This document shows, in pieces, positions 8,369 through 17,660 of a stretch of 64,000 bases of DNA. Numbering within the stretch: the first letter of the stretch is position 1; every line of letters starts with the position of its first letter. The translations under genes and the position numbers were made by a program. The notes beneath the pieces are model-generated. The model made no database searches, was not told where the DNA came from, and was given only the letters and a program-made list of their open reading frames with translations. Source of the DNA: Marinomonas foliarum (GTDB taxonomy: Bacteria; Pseudomonadota; Gammaproteobacteria; Pseudomonadales; Marinomonadaceae); assembly GCF_003337275.1 (NCBI RefSeq), contig NZ_QPJQ01000003.1:124001-188000 (forward strand), in the 5' to 3' direction.

Positions 8369-10669
8369 ATGGCTAAAAAAACTCCGGCAAAACCCTCTCG
8401 TAAGTCTTCGTCTCAAACGAAAAAAATCCCTCGATCTTCTTTTTTGAAGAGGATGTTTCGTTTTCTTTTTAAGTGGGGCTTCATCCTTTCATTAGTAGCT
8501 AGTATCCCATTTTTCGCTTGGGTATGGTGGTTAAATGGACAAGTTGTTGAACGCTTTGAAGGCCAAAAATGGCAGGTGCCTTCTGAGGTGTATAGTGCTC
8601 CTATTATTTTATCGAGTGGCGCGCCTTGGAAAAAGCAAGATCTCGAGAGCTTGCTGGAGGAAACGGGTTATCGTTTTGGCCGAAACAGTCAAAAGGTAGG
8701 CTGGGCAGCTCGTAGCCAAACGAAAGTAAGCGCGCATCTTCGCTCTTATGTCGATCATCTTGGTTTCCATGAAAGTGAAAGGCGCATCTTTTCATTTGAA
8801 AATGGTCGTTTGGTTATCCAAGCATTGAATGGTGATGAAATCAGTGAGGCAAGAATAGAGCCTCAACGAATCGGCTATTTATATGGTGGTAATACTGAAA
8901 GCCGTCAAATATTAACTTACAACGAAATACCTAAACCCCTTATTGATATCCTCGTGGCCGTTGAGGATCAGGAGTTTTATCATCACTGGGGGATTTCTTT
9001 AACAGGGATTGCGCGAGCTGTTGTTGTTAATTTTACCCAAGGCTCTAGGCGTCAGGGTGGCTCTACACTGACTCAGCAGTTGGTTAAAAACATGTATTTG
9101 AGTTCTGAGCGAACTTACACACGCAAATTAACCGAAGTTGTGATGAGTTTGTTGCTTGAATATCATTATTCAAAAGAAGCTATCATCACGGCGTATATGA
9201 ATGAAGTCTATCTCGCACAGCTTGGTAGTAGCGCATTACATGGCTTTGCCGCTGCTAGCCAGCACTTCTTCGGCCGCCCTTTGAACGAGCTTAATATAGA
9301 TGAGTTCGCACTCTTAGTTGGCATGGTAAAAGGTCCATCTTTATACAACCCTGAACGCTCGCCAAATAGAGCAAAAGCTCGACGGAATACTGTATTGGCA
9401 GTGTTGAAAGAACAAGGGCGCTTATCTGATAAAGATTACAATAGTCTAATAAAACAGCCCATTCGGCTTGCAAGTAAGCAGAAAGAGCGCTCGGTATATG
9501 GTGACTACCTAGATCTTGTTGCTATGCAGCTTTCGCGAGATTTTGATGAAGCGACTTTAGCAACAAAAAATCTACGCATTTATACTGGGGTTGATATTAG
9601 AGCTCAGCGTGCTGCAAGTGCGGCTATGCAGCGTCAAGTAGCCGCACTGGGAAGACGTGATGCGAAATTAAAGGGCCTACAAGGTGCGATGGTGGTTACC
9701 GACCGAATAACGGGGCAGGTGCGAGCTATCGTTGGTTCGAGTGACCAATATTACACAGGATTTAACCGAGCGTTAGGAGCCGTAAGACCTATTGGGTCAT
9801 TAGTAAAACCACCGCTTTATATGTCTGCTTTGGCGACAGGGCGCTATACATGGTGGTCAAAAATTGAAGATAAGCGACTTCGGTTCAAAGTAGGTGGTCA
9901 GATCTGGGAGCCTGAAAACTATGATCGAAAGACTCATGGTGTGATGCATCTTTATGAGGCGATGGCGAAATCCTATAATTTGGCGACAGTCTCTTTGGCA
10001 GAGCAAATAGGCTTCGATAGAGTAGGGGATACGTTAAGACAATTAGGGGTTAAGCGCTCATTTACCATGCACCCCGCCATGGCGTTGGGTGCATTAGAGT
10101 TGTCTCCGTTTGAAGTGTCGCGTTTGTATCAGCCGATTGCGTCTCAGGGAAAAAGTAGTGAGCTTGGGGTTGTGCTAGCTGTTATGGATCAGAATGATCG
10201 ATTAATGAAGCGTTTTGATCAGCAAAATGATGTGCCTTTTACTGATGCTCTGCTTGCTGTGACTTTGGATGGAATGACAAAAACACCTAAGATAGGTACT
10301 GCACGAGCTGCGCAAGCTGCGTTTCCAGACTTGAATTTTGCTGCTAAAACCGGAACAACAAATCAACAAAAAGACAGTTGGTTTGTTGGGATTACTGGAG
10401 ATTATTCTTCAACTGTATGGTTAGGTGACGATAATAACGTGCCGCTCAGTATAACTGGAAGCAGCGGTGCTCAGAAAGTTTGGATAGACTTTACTAAAAA
10501 CGTCAATCCTAGATCATTACCTACTAGTTTGCCCAATGGTGCAGCTCGTTATGATGTGCTGAATGAGGAGTTTGAAATGGCAGCCAGCCGTTGTAGCGAT
10601 AAAACCTCACTGGCTTTTATTTTGGGAACTGAACCCAAAGACAGTAGCTCATGTTTTTGGCCTTTTTAA
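8369..10669 (+). CDS. mrcB: bifunctional penicillin-binding protein 1b
   Basis: Class A PBP of 766 residues. A basic cytoplasmic tail precedes one membrane segment (about 30-55), then a UB2H-like region, a GT51 glycosyltransferase domain with catalytic Glu199 in VEDQEFYHHWG and the RQGGSTLTQQL motif, and a transpeptidase domain with S477-LVK, S535-YN and K660-TG. It polymerises lipid II and crosslinks peptidoglycan in the periplasm. I chose ATG 8369 (MAKKTPAK); an in-frame TTG at 8333 would add twelve residues but has no better ribosome-binding site. It stands alone in the chromosome segment. Confidence 0.95.
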   Translation: MAKKTPAKPSRKSSSQTKKIPRSSFLKRMFRFLFKWGFILSLVASIPFFAWVWWLNGQVVERFEGQKWQVPSEVYSAPIILSSGAPWKKQDLESLLEETGYRFGRNSQKVGWAARSQTKVSAHLRSYVDHLGFHESERRIFSFENGRLVIQALNGDEISEARIEPQRIGYLYGGNTESRQILTYNEIPKPLIDILVAVEDQEFYHHWGISLTGIARAVVVNFTQGSRRQGGSTLTQQLVKNMYLSSERTYTRKLTEVVMSLLLEYHYSKEAIITAYMNEVYLAQLGSSALHGFAAASQHFFGRPLNELNIDEFALLVGMVKGPSLYNPERSPNRAKARRNTVLAVLKEQGRLSDKDYNSLIKQPIRLASKQKERSVYGDYLDLVAMQLSRDFDEATLATKNLRIYTGVDIRAQRAASAAMQRQVAALGRRDAKLKGLQGAMVVTDRITGQVRAIVGSSDQYYTGFNRALGAVRPIGSLVKPPLYMSALATGRYTWWSKIEDKRLRFKVGGQIWEPENYDRKTHGVMHLYEAMAKSYNLATVSLAEQIGFDRVGDTLRQLGVKRSFTMHPAMALGALELSPFEVSRLYQPIASQGKSSELGVVLAVMDQNDRLMKRFDQQNDVPFTDALLAVTLDGMTKTPKIGTARAAQAAFPDLNFAAKTGTTNQQKDSWFVGITGDYSSTVWLGDDNNVPLSITGSSGAQKVWIDFTKNVNPRSLPTSLPNGAARYDVLNEEFEMAASRCSDKTSLAFILGTEPKDSSSCFWPF

Positions 10670-10884
10670 GTCAATTACGATTAGTAAAAGTAAGCGCCTT
10701 TTAAATAGTTAGGTTTTATATTGTCCCTTAGGTTGTTGAAATTAAACAGATTGCTGTTTTTTTTCATCGAATCGTGATTATATTTACCGACGATACTATT
10801 TTTTAGCGAAAGAGTTCAGTTAAGTGGCATGTACTTATGTGTTTTTTCACTGTAACGTGGTTACCATAGTTGTAGGATACAAAG

Positions 10885-10924
10885 CGTCACTTGTAGTTTG
10901 AATTCGTCACTTGTAGTTTGAATT
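10885..10924 (+). repeat. perfect tandem duplication, 2 x 20 bp
   Basis: The unit CGTCACTTGTAGTTTGAATT occurs twice head to tail, ending 26 bases before the start of the solute-binding protein gene. It lies where a 5' leader or operator would be. It is either a recent slippage duplication or a duplicated binding site. Confidence 0.9.
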
Positions 10925-10950
10925 TTATTTGTTAAAGGGAGTGGCGTGAT

Positions 10951-11784
10951 ATGCGACTACTTACACACCTAGTTTGCTGTTTATTAATAGCGACTTTTTT
11001 TAAGAGTGCTATCGTTTTAGGTGAAGAAACTCTTCCTTTATCATCATGTACTCAGCTTACTGCATCAGGTAACTCAGAATACCCTCCTTTCTTGTGGCAA
11101 GAAAAACCAAACGCAAAAACTCTAGAAGGTGTTAACCGCCTTATTATTGATGAGTTAAGTCGACGTATAAATATTCCCATTAAGTTAGTCCATGTCGGCC
11201 CTTGGTCGCGAGCACAAACCGAAGTGAAAAATGGTCGTGTCGATTTAATGGCGGGCGCGTTTTATACCACTGAGCGAGCGGATTATATGGACTATTTTAC
11301 CCCTGTAATGCTCCATACAACGAGCGTTGTATGGCAACGTAAAGACAAGCGCTTTGCTTTTAATAAGAAAGAAGATTTGATTGGTAAATGGGGGGTGACA
11401 GTTATAAATAATAGTTTTGGTCAAGAGTTTGATCAATTTGCTCAGCGCAAGCTAAATATTTTGTCTGTTGCTAGTTTATCTCAAGCTTTGCGAATGCTTG
11501 CTGCCGATCGTGTGGATTATGTTTTGTATGAGAGGAGTCCAGCTCTTGCTTACTCTGTGGTTTTGGGGTTGTCTGACACTATTTTTCCTCAACAGCCTTT
11601 TATAAGTAGTGAAGGTTTGTACCTTACTATGTCTAAAAAGTCGCCATGTAATGAAGATAGCCTGAAGTATCGTATTGCTGTTGCCTTGCAAGAAATGAGG
11701 CAAGAAGGTTTTACTGAGCAGGCATTAATTGATGGCGAAAAAATATGGAAGGAAAGTCTTCATGCTGGGTTATCTCTTGAATAA
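10951..11784 (+). CDS. periplasmic solute-binding protein, SBP_bac_3 family
   Basis: A 277-residue exported protein with a signal peptide of about 24 residues followed by one type-3 extracellular solute-binding domain. Family features include SGNSEYPPFLW near the start of the mature chain, VGPWSRAQTEVKNGRVDLMAG and FTPVMLHTTSVVW. The GRVDLMAGAFYTTERADYMDYF segment is typical of amino-acid-like ligand-binding proteins. No ABC permease or ATPase is adjacent, so it may act as an orphan binding protein; the ligand is unknown. GGGAG precedes the ATG and a tandem 20-bp repeat lies just upstream. It converges on glgA. Confidence 0.85.
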   Translation: MRLLTHLVCCLLIATFFKSAIVLGEETLPLSSCTQLTASGNSEYPPFLWQEKPNAKTLEGVNRLIIDELSRRINIPIKLVHVGPWSRAQTEVKNGRVDLMAGAFYTTERADYMDYFTPVMLHTTSVVWQRKDKRFAFNKKEDLIGKWGVTVINNSFGQEFDQFAQRKLNILSVASLSQALRMLAADRVDYVLYERSPALAYSVVLGLSDTIFPQQPFISSEGLYLTMSKKSPCNEDSLKYRIAVALQEMRQEGFTEQALIDGEKIWKESLHAGLSLE

Positions 11785-11814
11785 AAGCTAACCCGCTTTG
11801 TGAGTTTCGACTTA

Positions 11815-13251
11815 TTATTCGGTCAATAGTACTTTATATAGCGCTTCCCATTGGTGCGTAACTGCCTCCCAGCTGTAGTCATAGCCCATCGCATTCGTTT
11901 GTAATGCTTGCCAGTGTTCTTTATCGTGATGAAAACACTCCATGCAGCGTTCCATAGCTGCCTCTAAAGCCTTAGTGCTTGCTTCCTCAAAGACAAACCC
12001 ATTTGGCTTCTCTCCTTGCTCAAACACGCTGTCAGCTAATCCACCTGTCTGCCTTACGATTGGCAATGTTCCGTATTTTAAGGCGTAAAGTTGTGTTAAA
12101 CCACATGGTTCAAATCGAGAAGGTATGAGTAAAGCATCAATCCCTGCCTGGATGCGATGAGAGTAGTCTTCAAAATATCCAATACGAACTGACACTTGTT
12201 CTGGGTAAGTATCTTGTAGTGCTAAATAGCCTGCTTCTAGGTACTTATCCCCAGAACCTAACACAACAAGTCGTGCACCTTTATCTAATAGTTTCGGCAT
12301 GATTTCTAAAATAAGGTCTAGCCCTTTTTGCTCCGTTAATCGGCTAATCACACCGAAAATAGGCTGGTTGAGGTCTTCTGATAGATTGTTCTCTTGCAGC
12401 AAGGCGAGCTTGTTTGTCTGCTTTTGTTCTAAGTTATCTGTGTTGTATTGTTTAGAAATGAGAGAGTCGATTTCTGGTGACCATTGCTCATAGTCTACGC
12501 CATTCAATATACCGACTAGCTTTTCGGGTATTGCTCTTAGTGTGCCATCGAGTCCATCACCGTATTCAGGAGTAAGGATTTCTTGTGCATAGGTTGGGCT
12601 AACCGTGGTGATAGCGTCTGCATAAACAAGGCCTGCTTTTAATCCAGAGAAGCGCCCATAAAACTCCATGCCATGCATGCTGAGCAATTCTGTCGATAGA
12701 AGCGTCTCAGAGAATTGATTCATATCAAAACTCCCGTTGTAGCGTAAATTATGTACTGTCGTCACAACCGGAAGATGTTTTACTTTCCAGCTTTCAAGAT
12801 AGGCTGCTGCAAACCCAGTCTGCCAGTCATTCAAATGTAGGATATCTGCCTGCCAGTCAATCAGGCTTCCATGTAAGGCGAGTGTCGCTGTGGCCCATGA
12901 TAAGGCGGCAAAGCGGATATGGTTGTCTTTGAAATCTATTCCATTTTTGTCAACGTAAGGGCCATCTGCACGCTCGTATAGAGCTTGGCATTGAAGCAAG
13001 TAAATTGGAGTGCCGTTTTCGGGAATATGGGTCTCTAGTAAAAGTAAATCCCCGGCTCCAAATGGATTTCCTAGGTTGATACTCTGTTGAATTGGCGCTA
13101 CCTTTTCAAGTATGCCTTGGTATGCAGGCATGATAAGTTTGACATCAAGGCCTTTTTTTCGGAGGGCAACTGGAAGAGCGCCTGCGACATCGGCCAATCC
13201 ACCAGTTTTAATGAGAGGGTAAATTTCGGAAGCGGCAAAGAGTATTTTCAT
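11815..13251 (-). CDS. glgA: glycogen synthase (ADP-glucose, GT5)
   Basis: A 478-residue GT5 glycosyltransferase of typical length. The N-terminal ADP-glucose-binding KTGGLADV motif is at residues 15-22, the LHLNDWQTG segment near 148, and the C-terminal domain has SRLTEQKGLDL, RFEPCGLTQLYAL and RQTGGLADSV with the catalytic glutamate. It extends alpha-1,4-glucan chains from ADP-glucose made by GlgC. It is divergent from glgC across a 93-base spacer, so the two may share a regulatory region. No glgB, glgX or glgP is present in the window. Confidence 0.97.
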   Translation of the reverse strand: MKILFAASEIYPLIKTGGLADVAGALPVALRKKGLDVKLIMPAYQGILEKVAPIQQSINLGNPFGAGDLLLLETHIPENGTPIYLLQCQALYERADGPYVDKNGIDFKDNHIRFAALSWATATLALHGSLIDWQADILHLNDWQTGFAAAYLESWKVKHLPVVTTVHNLRYNGSFDMNQFSETLLSTELLSMHGMEFYGRFSGLKAGLVYADAITTVSPTYAQEILTPEYGDGLDGTLRAIPEKLVGILNGVDYEQWSPEIDSLISKQYNTDNLEQKQTNKLALLQENNLSEDLNQPIFGVISRLTEQKGLDLILEIMPKLLDKGARLVVLGSGDKYLEAGYLALQDTYPEQVSVRIGYFEDYSHRIQAGIDALLIPSRFEPCGLTQLYALKYGTLPIVRQTGGLADSVFEQGEKPNGFVFEEASTKALEAAMERCMECFHHDKEHWQALQTNAMGYDYSWEAVTHQWEALYKVLLTE

Positions 13252-13344
13252 TGTTAGGCGTCTTATTGATTTGGAATAATGATACGAGTATACCTAAATG
13301 AAACTTCAAATTGAGTGTGTTGACAAAAATTTTAAGGGCATTAC

Positions 13345-14601
13345 ATGGATTTAAATACGGCGCGTATGAAAACTTTGTCCATTATTTTAGCCGGTGGGCG
13401 AGGCTCAAGATTAAAACAATTAACGGATAACCGCTCTAAGCCTGCCGTTCCTATTGCAGGTAAATACAAGATAATTGATTTTCCGCTTTCTAATTGTATG
13501 AATTCGGGAATGAGGCGAATCGCCGTTTTAACTCAATATCGGTCACATACTTTAAATCAACATGTGCAACGTGGCTGGAACTTCTTGCGTTCCGATTTTA
13601 ATGAATTTATTGAACTCTGGCCTGCTCAGCAGCAGACTGGGGGGGACTGGTATCGTGGAACGGCTGACGCCGTCTATCAAAATTTAAGCATGATTAATGG
13701 CCTAGATAGCGAGTTTATTTTAATTCTCGCGGGTGACCATGTTTATAAACAAGATTATAGTGTTATGTTGCAAGAGCACATTGATAGCGGTGCAGATGTC
13801 ACTGTGGCGTGTATTCAAGTTCCACTGGCTGAAGCTGACCAGTTTGGCATTATGCACGTTGATGAAAATGACAATATCATCGCGTTTGAAGAAAAACCTT
13901 CCAATCCACCTACTATGCCAGGCAAGCCCGATGTATCACTAGCAAGTATGGGAATATATATTTTCAACACCAAATTTTTGTCTGAGAACCTACGTTCGGA
14001 TGCCAGCGATGATGCGTCGAGCCATGACTTTGGTAAAGACCTAATTCCTCTTTTTGTTGGTAGAAGTAAAATAAAAGCCCATCATTTTGCTAACAGTGTG
14101 ATTGATAATAAAAGCTATCCAGATAAACCTTATTGGCGTGATGTAGGTACCTTGACGGCGTATTGGGAAGCCAATATGGATTTAACGCGTTTAGTTCCTG
14201 AGCTGGATCTATATGATGAAGATTGGCCTATTCGTACTACCCAATATCAGCGTCCTGCTGCTAAATTTAATTATAATTACGAAGAGCGTATTGGCACGGC
14301 ATTAAACTCAGTTGTGTCCGCAGGCTGCATTGTTTCAGGCTCCACGGTCGAGCAGTCTATACTGTTCAATAATGTCCGAGTCAATTCTTACTCACAGGTA
14401 AATAAATGCGTCATTTTGCCTCGTTGTGATATAGGACGTAATTGTCGCTTGAACAAAGTGGTTGTGGATTCTGATTGTCATATTCCTGAAGGAACAGTAA
14501 TTGGTGAAGATGCTGTTGCGGATGCTGAGCGTTTTTATCGTAGTTCTGATGGGATTGTCTTGGTGACTCAGGGCATGATTGACGCCTTATCTGAGCAGTA
14601 A
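13345..14601 (+). CDS. glgC: glucose-1-phosphate adenylyltransferase
   Basis: A 418-residue enzyme that makes ADP-glucose from glucose-1-phosphate and ATP, the committed step of bacterial glycogen synthesis. The nucleotidyltransferase motif GGRGSRLKQLT starts at residue 17, followed by RSKPAVP and KYKIIDFPLSNCMNSG. The HVYKQDY and GIYIF segments complete the active site, and a C-terminal left-handed beta-helix (VSAGCIVSGSTVEQSIL) carries the assembly region. AAGGG eight bases before ATG 13345 supports this start. It is divergent from glgA and followed by a strong terminator. Confidence 0.97.
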   Translation: MDLNTARMKTLSIILAGGRGSRLKQLTDNRSKPAVPIAGKYKIIDFPLSNCMNSGMRRIAVLTQYRSHTLNQHVQRGWNFLRSDFNEFIELWPAQQQTGGDWYRGTADAVYQNLSMINGLDSEFILILAGDHVYKQDYSVMLQEHIDSGADVTVACIQVPLAEADQFGIMHVDENDNIIAFEEKPSNPPTMPGKPDVSLASMGIYIFNTKFLSENLRSDASDDASSHDFGKDLIPLFVGRSKIKAHHFANSVIDNKSYPDKPYWRDVGTLTAYWEANMDLTRLVPELDLYDEDWPIRTTQYQRPAAKFNYNYEERIGTALNSVVSAGCIVSGSTVEQSILFNNVRVNSYSQVNKCVILPRCDIGRNCRLNKVVVDSDCHIPEGTVIGEDAVADAERFYRSSDGIVLVTQGMIDALSEQ

Positions 14602-14632
14602 TGTTAATTGAATAGATTTTATGTAAAGACTG

Positions 14633-14661
14633 AAAAAAGCCGCTTGCGAAGCGGCTTTTTT
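14633..14661 (+). terminator. Rho-independent terminator after glgC
   Basis: Perfect stem GCCGCTT / AAGCGGC with a short loop, flanked by six As and six Ts, about 30 bases after the glgC stop. Confidence 0.92.
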
Positions 14662-14733
14662 GTAATTTTACCGAGTAATACTTAATGCTAACTTGAAAAT
14701 GGATAAAATGGGCGCATTAGTAGGGTTTGGTTT

Positions 14734-14889
14734 TTATCTTTTTATGATGAGACTGTTATCCCCGTAACCTGTGGATAACCCTATTGGTGACACTGTGATA
14801 ACTTGCGCAAAACCAGCTCTGATGCTGCTTTGAATAAAAGTGTTCATTTCTTCTTCAGTCACTCGGGTGGCCTGCGTTAAGTCCATCAT
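14734..14889 (-). CDS. possible small protein, 51 codons, unknown
   Basis: The minus strand between glgC and ribE has an open frame of 51 codons beginning ATGATG at 14889 and ending TAA at 14734. The predicted product begins MMDLTQATRVTEEEMNTFI, has an amphipathic central region (AGFAQVITVSPIG) and a polar, basic end. It looks like a balanced soluble small protein rather than random low-complexity translation. A GGTGA element lies about 13 bases upstream, a weak ribosome-binding site. The start is divergent from ribE. I do not recognise a family. It could be a real short gene or chance. Confidence 0.35.
   Translation of the reverse strand: MMDLTQATRVTEEEMNTFIQSSIRAGFAQVITVSPIGLSTGYGDNSLIIKR
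14770..14778 (-). promoter_or_regulatory. perfect DnaA box sequence
   Basis: TGTGGATAA, the complement of TTATCCACA, lies between glgC and ribE, with a weaker TTATCCCCG at 14756-14764. It falls inside the possible small gene on the minus strand, so it may be coding sequence only. No dnaA, dnaN or AT-rich unwinding element is nearby, so it is not evidence of an origin. Confidence 0.35.
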
Positions 14890-14925
14890 ACAGCACGTTT
14901 TTTCACCTATAAATGAGGATTATTT

Positions 14926-15558
14926 ATGTTTACAGGTATTGTTCAAGGTACTGCAACGGTCCAGCTTGCGAGCCAGGTTGGGCGAAATAAGCGATTAGAA
15001 ATTGTTTTCCCGGCGGGAGTTATGTTAGGTCAGCAGCTAGGAGCAAGTGTCGCGATTAACGGTGTGTGTCTGACCGTTGCCGAGATAGGGCATGACATTT
15101 TAACTTTTGATGTGATTGATACTACGTTAGCACTAACCAATATTGGCTTATTGCAAGCGGGTGACACGGTAAACTTTGAACGTGCAGCACGCATGGGTGA
15201 TGAAATTGGCGGGCACGTTATGTCTGGTCATATCATGACGTCTGTTTGTGTCACGCGTATTGAAAAAATTGAAGAAAGTGTCCATATCCGCTTTACGACA
15301 GATCGCCAGTATGACGTCGATGCCCGACGTTATTTGTTTGATAAAGGTTATGTCGGTTTGAATGGCGCTAGCTTGACGATCAGTAATATCGGAAATGATT
15401 GGCTTGAGGTTTCTTTGATCCCTGAAACGTTGAGATTGACTACTTTTGGCATGTTAAGTGTGGGTGACAGAGTCAATCTTGAAATCGATTCTCATACTCA
15501 GGCGACAGTAGACACCGTCGAGCGAGTCTTAAAAGAAAAGGGGATTGTGCTGCCTTAG
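14926..15558 (+). CDS. ribE: riboflavin synthase, alpha chain
   Basis: A 210-residue protein with two lumazine-binding repeats. It opens MFTGIVQGTATV, as the family does, with GVCLTV and GGHVMSGHI in repeat one and GLNGASLTIS and SLIPETLRLTTFG in repeat two. It converts two molecules of 6,7-dimethyl-8-ribityllumazine to riboflavin. GAGGAT precedes ATG 14926. It stands apart from any ribD-ribBA-ribH operon here, and I saw no FMN riboswitch in the leader. It could be the sole copy or a second one. Confidence 0.95.
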   Translation: MFTGIVQGTATVQLASQVGRNKRLEIVFPAGVMLGQQLGASVAINGVCLTVAEIGHDILTFDVIDTTLALTNIGLLQAGDTVNFERAARMGDEIGGHVMSGHIMTSVCVTRIEKIEESVHIRFTTDRQYDVDARRYLFDKGYVGLNGASLTISNIGNDWLEVSLIPETLRLTTFGMLSVGDRVNLEIDSHTQATVDTVERVLKEKGIVLP

Positions 15559-15667
15559 CTGTGCGCATTGTTCTAACTTGCTGGGTTCTATCTGGTTGCC
15601 TTCTGAAATAAATGGAGTCCACGCTCGATTTTCGGTAGAATGCTCGCCAATTTCTATCCTGAAAATG

Positions 15668-15764
15668 TGTTGATAAGCTTTTTCATAGTACAAGCATGGT
15701 AATGGGGCTCAATTTGAGTGCCGTTTTGATGAAAATGTGTGCATATGTGGCTTATTTATCAACA
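15668..15764. repeat. widely spaced inverted 9-mers upstream of lepA
   Basis: TGTTGATAA (15668-15676) and its exact complement TTATCAACA (15756-15764) lie 79 bases apart in the 246-base ribE-lepA spacer. Each differs from the DnaA consensus by one base. The rest of the spacer holds only AT-rich, promoter-like sequence and no clear gene. Confidence 0.4.
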
Positions 15765-15804
15765 GGTAATCATTCAAATATCGCTTTTAAAGTGTGAGTA
15801 AATA

Positions 15805-17610
15805 GTGTCTTCCAATAATCTTAAGCACATACGCAATTTTAGTATCATCGCACATATCGACCACGGAAAATCGACCTTAGCCGATCGCTTCATCCAGACT
15901 TGTGAAGGCTTGAGCGAGCGTGAGATGTCGGCTCAGGTTCTCGACTCAATGGATATTGAGCGTGAACGAGGCATTACCATCAAGGCACAAAGTGTCACGT
16001 TGGACTACCATGCGAAAGATGGTCAGGTTTATCAATTGAACTTTATCGATACACCAGGACACGTGGATTTCTCTTATGAAGTATCACGTTCTCTTGCTGC
16101 CTGTGAAGGTGCATTGCTGGTGGTTGATGCAGCACAAGGTGTTGAAGCTCAATCTGTTGCTAACTGCTATACCGCTATCGAGCAAGGCCTCGAAGTAATG
16201 CCCGTTCTTAATAAAATTGACTTGCCTCAAGCTGAGCCTGAACGTGTATGTGCAGAAATTGAAGAGATCATTGGTATCGATGCAATGAATGCCGTGACTT
16301 GTTCTGCAAAAACCGGCATGGGCGTTGATGATGTTTTAGAACGGTTGGTTGCGACGATTCCGCCACCAGTGGGCGACGTAGATGCACCGCTTCAAGCGCT
16401 TATCATTGATTCTTGGTTTGATAATTATCTAGGCGTTGTTTCCCTTGTTCGTATCAAGCAAGGAACATTGCGCAAGAAAGACAAGATTTATATCAAATCG
16501 ACTAAACACACTCACCCTGTAGATATGGCTGGTATTTTTACGCCTAAACGTAAAGAAACAGGTGTTCTTCGTGCTGGTGAAGTTGGCTATGTAGTTGCAG
16601 GTATCAAAGACATCCATGGTGCGCCAGTAGGTGACACTATTACACATTCGTCGACTCCTGATGTACCTCAGTTGGCTGGTTTCCAGAAAGTAAAGCCGCA
16701 AGTATACGCTGGTGTCTTCCCTGTAAGCTCTGATCAATATGAAGATTTTCGTGTTGCTTTGGATAAATTAACCCTAAATGATGCCTCCTTGTTCTTCGAA
16801 CCTGAAAGCTCCGATGCATTGGGTTTTGGTTTCCGTTGTGGTTTCTTGGGTATGCTCCATATGGAAATTATTCAGGAACGTCTTGAACGTGAATACGATT
16901 TAGACCTAATTACGACCGCGCCAACCGTAGTATTTGAAGTTGAGTTAAATAATGGTGACGTTATCAATGTTGATAGCCCATCAAAAATGCCAGATCCCGG
17001 CACCATTAAAGAGATGCGTGAGCCTATCGTGGAAGCCAATATTTTGGTACCACAAGAATACCTGGGGAACGTGATTACTTTGTGTGTTGAAAAACGCGGC
17101 ATCCAAAAAGACATGTTATATGTTGGTCGTCAGGTGCAACTGCGTTATGAATTACCAATGAACGAAGTGGTAATGGATTTCTTCGATAAACTGAAGTCTT
17201 GTAGTCGCGGTTTTGCCTCTTTGGATTACAATTTTTCTCACTTTAGTCCTGCTCCTTTGTGTCGTTTGGATATCCTAATCAATGGCGAGCGTGTTGATGC
17301 GTTAGCGTTAATTATGCACAAAGATAACGTTCAATTTAGAGGACGTGCTTTGTGTGAAAAAATGAAAGATCTGATTCCTCGTCAGATGTTTGATGTTGCC
17401 ATTCAAGGTGCGGTTGGTGCGAAAATTATTTCGCGTACTACGGTCAAAGCGTTACGTAAAAACGTAATAGCCAAATGTTATGGTGGTGACGTGAGTCGTA
17501 AGAAGAAGCTGCTACAGAAACAGAAAGAAGGTAAAAAACGTATGAAGCAGGTGGGTAACGTTGAAGTACCACAGTCTGCTTTCCTTGCAGTTTTGCAGCT
17601 TGATAGCTAG
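15805..17610 (+). CDS. lepA: translation elongation factor 4 (LepA)
   Basis: A 601-residue GTPase, very close to the usual 599. The order is a GTP-binding domain with AHIDHGKST (16-24), [16 protein letters not shown] and NKIDLP; an EF-Tu-like domain 2; two EF-G-like domains ([22 protein letters not shown]); and the LepA-specific C-terminal domain ending [17 protein letters not shown]. It acts on ribosomes and affects elongation or initiation under stress. The start is GTG 15805. It heads the lepA-lepB-rnc-era-recO cluster; lepB follows after 50 bases. Confidence 0.98.
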   Translation: MSSNNLKHIRNFSIIAHIDHGKSTLADRFIQTCEGLSEREMSAQVLDSMDIERERGITIKAQSVTLDYHAKDGQVYQLNFIDTPGHVDFSYEVSRSLAACEGALLVVDAAQGVEAQSVANCYTAIEQGLEVMPVLNKIDLPQAEPERVCAEIEEIIGIDAMNAVTCSAKTGMGVDDVLERLVATIPPPVGDVDAPLQALIIDSWFDNYLGVVSLVRIKQGTLRKKDKIYIKSTKHTHPVDMAGIFTPKRKETGVLRAGEVGYVVAGIKDIHGAPVGDTITHSSTPDVPQLAGFQKVKPQVYAGVFPVSSDQYEDFRVALDKLTLNDASLFFEPESSDALGFGFRCGFLGMLHMEIIQERLEREYDLDLITTAPTVVFEVELNNGDVINVDSPSKMPDPGTIKEMREPIVEANILVPQEYLGNVITLCVEKRGIQKDMLYVGRQVQLRYELPMNEVVMDFFDKLKSCSRGFASLDYNFSHFSPAPLCRLDILINGERVDALALIMHKDNVQFRGRALCEKMKDLIPRQMFDVAIQGAVGAKIISRTTVKALRKNVIAKCYGGDVSRKKKLLQKQKEGKKRMKQVGNVEVPQSAFLAVLQLDS

Positions 17611-17660
17611 CCAGAAAATCAACAGGTGTGCGAGAGCGCATCTAGGTGGAGACATGAAGT

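Noticed and set aside
10885-10924. Integration or CRISPR-type repeat
   Set aside because: Only two copies with no spacer between them and no integrase or cas gene nearby.
14662-14925. FMN riboswitch upstream of ribE
   Set aside because: The conserved FMN-element core (AGGGGCAG-type segments and the paired arms) is not visible, and the spacing does not fit.
14756-15764. Replication origin between glgC and lepA
   Set aside because: Only scattered DnaA-like 9-mers; no dnaA/dnaN/gidA neighbourhood and no clustered repeats or AT-rich unwinding block.
16429-16737. Minus-strand open frame inside lepA
   Set aside because: Shadow of lepA coding sequence; composition is not protein-like.
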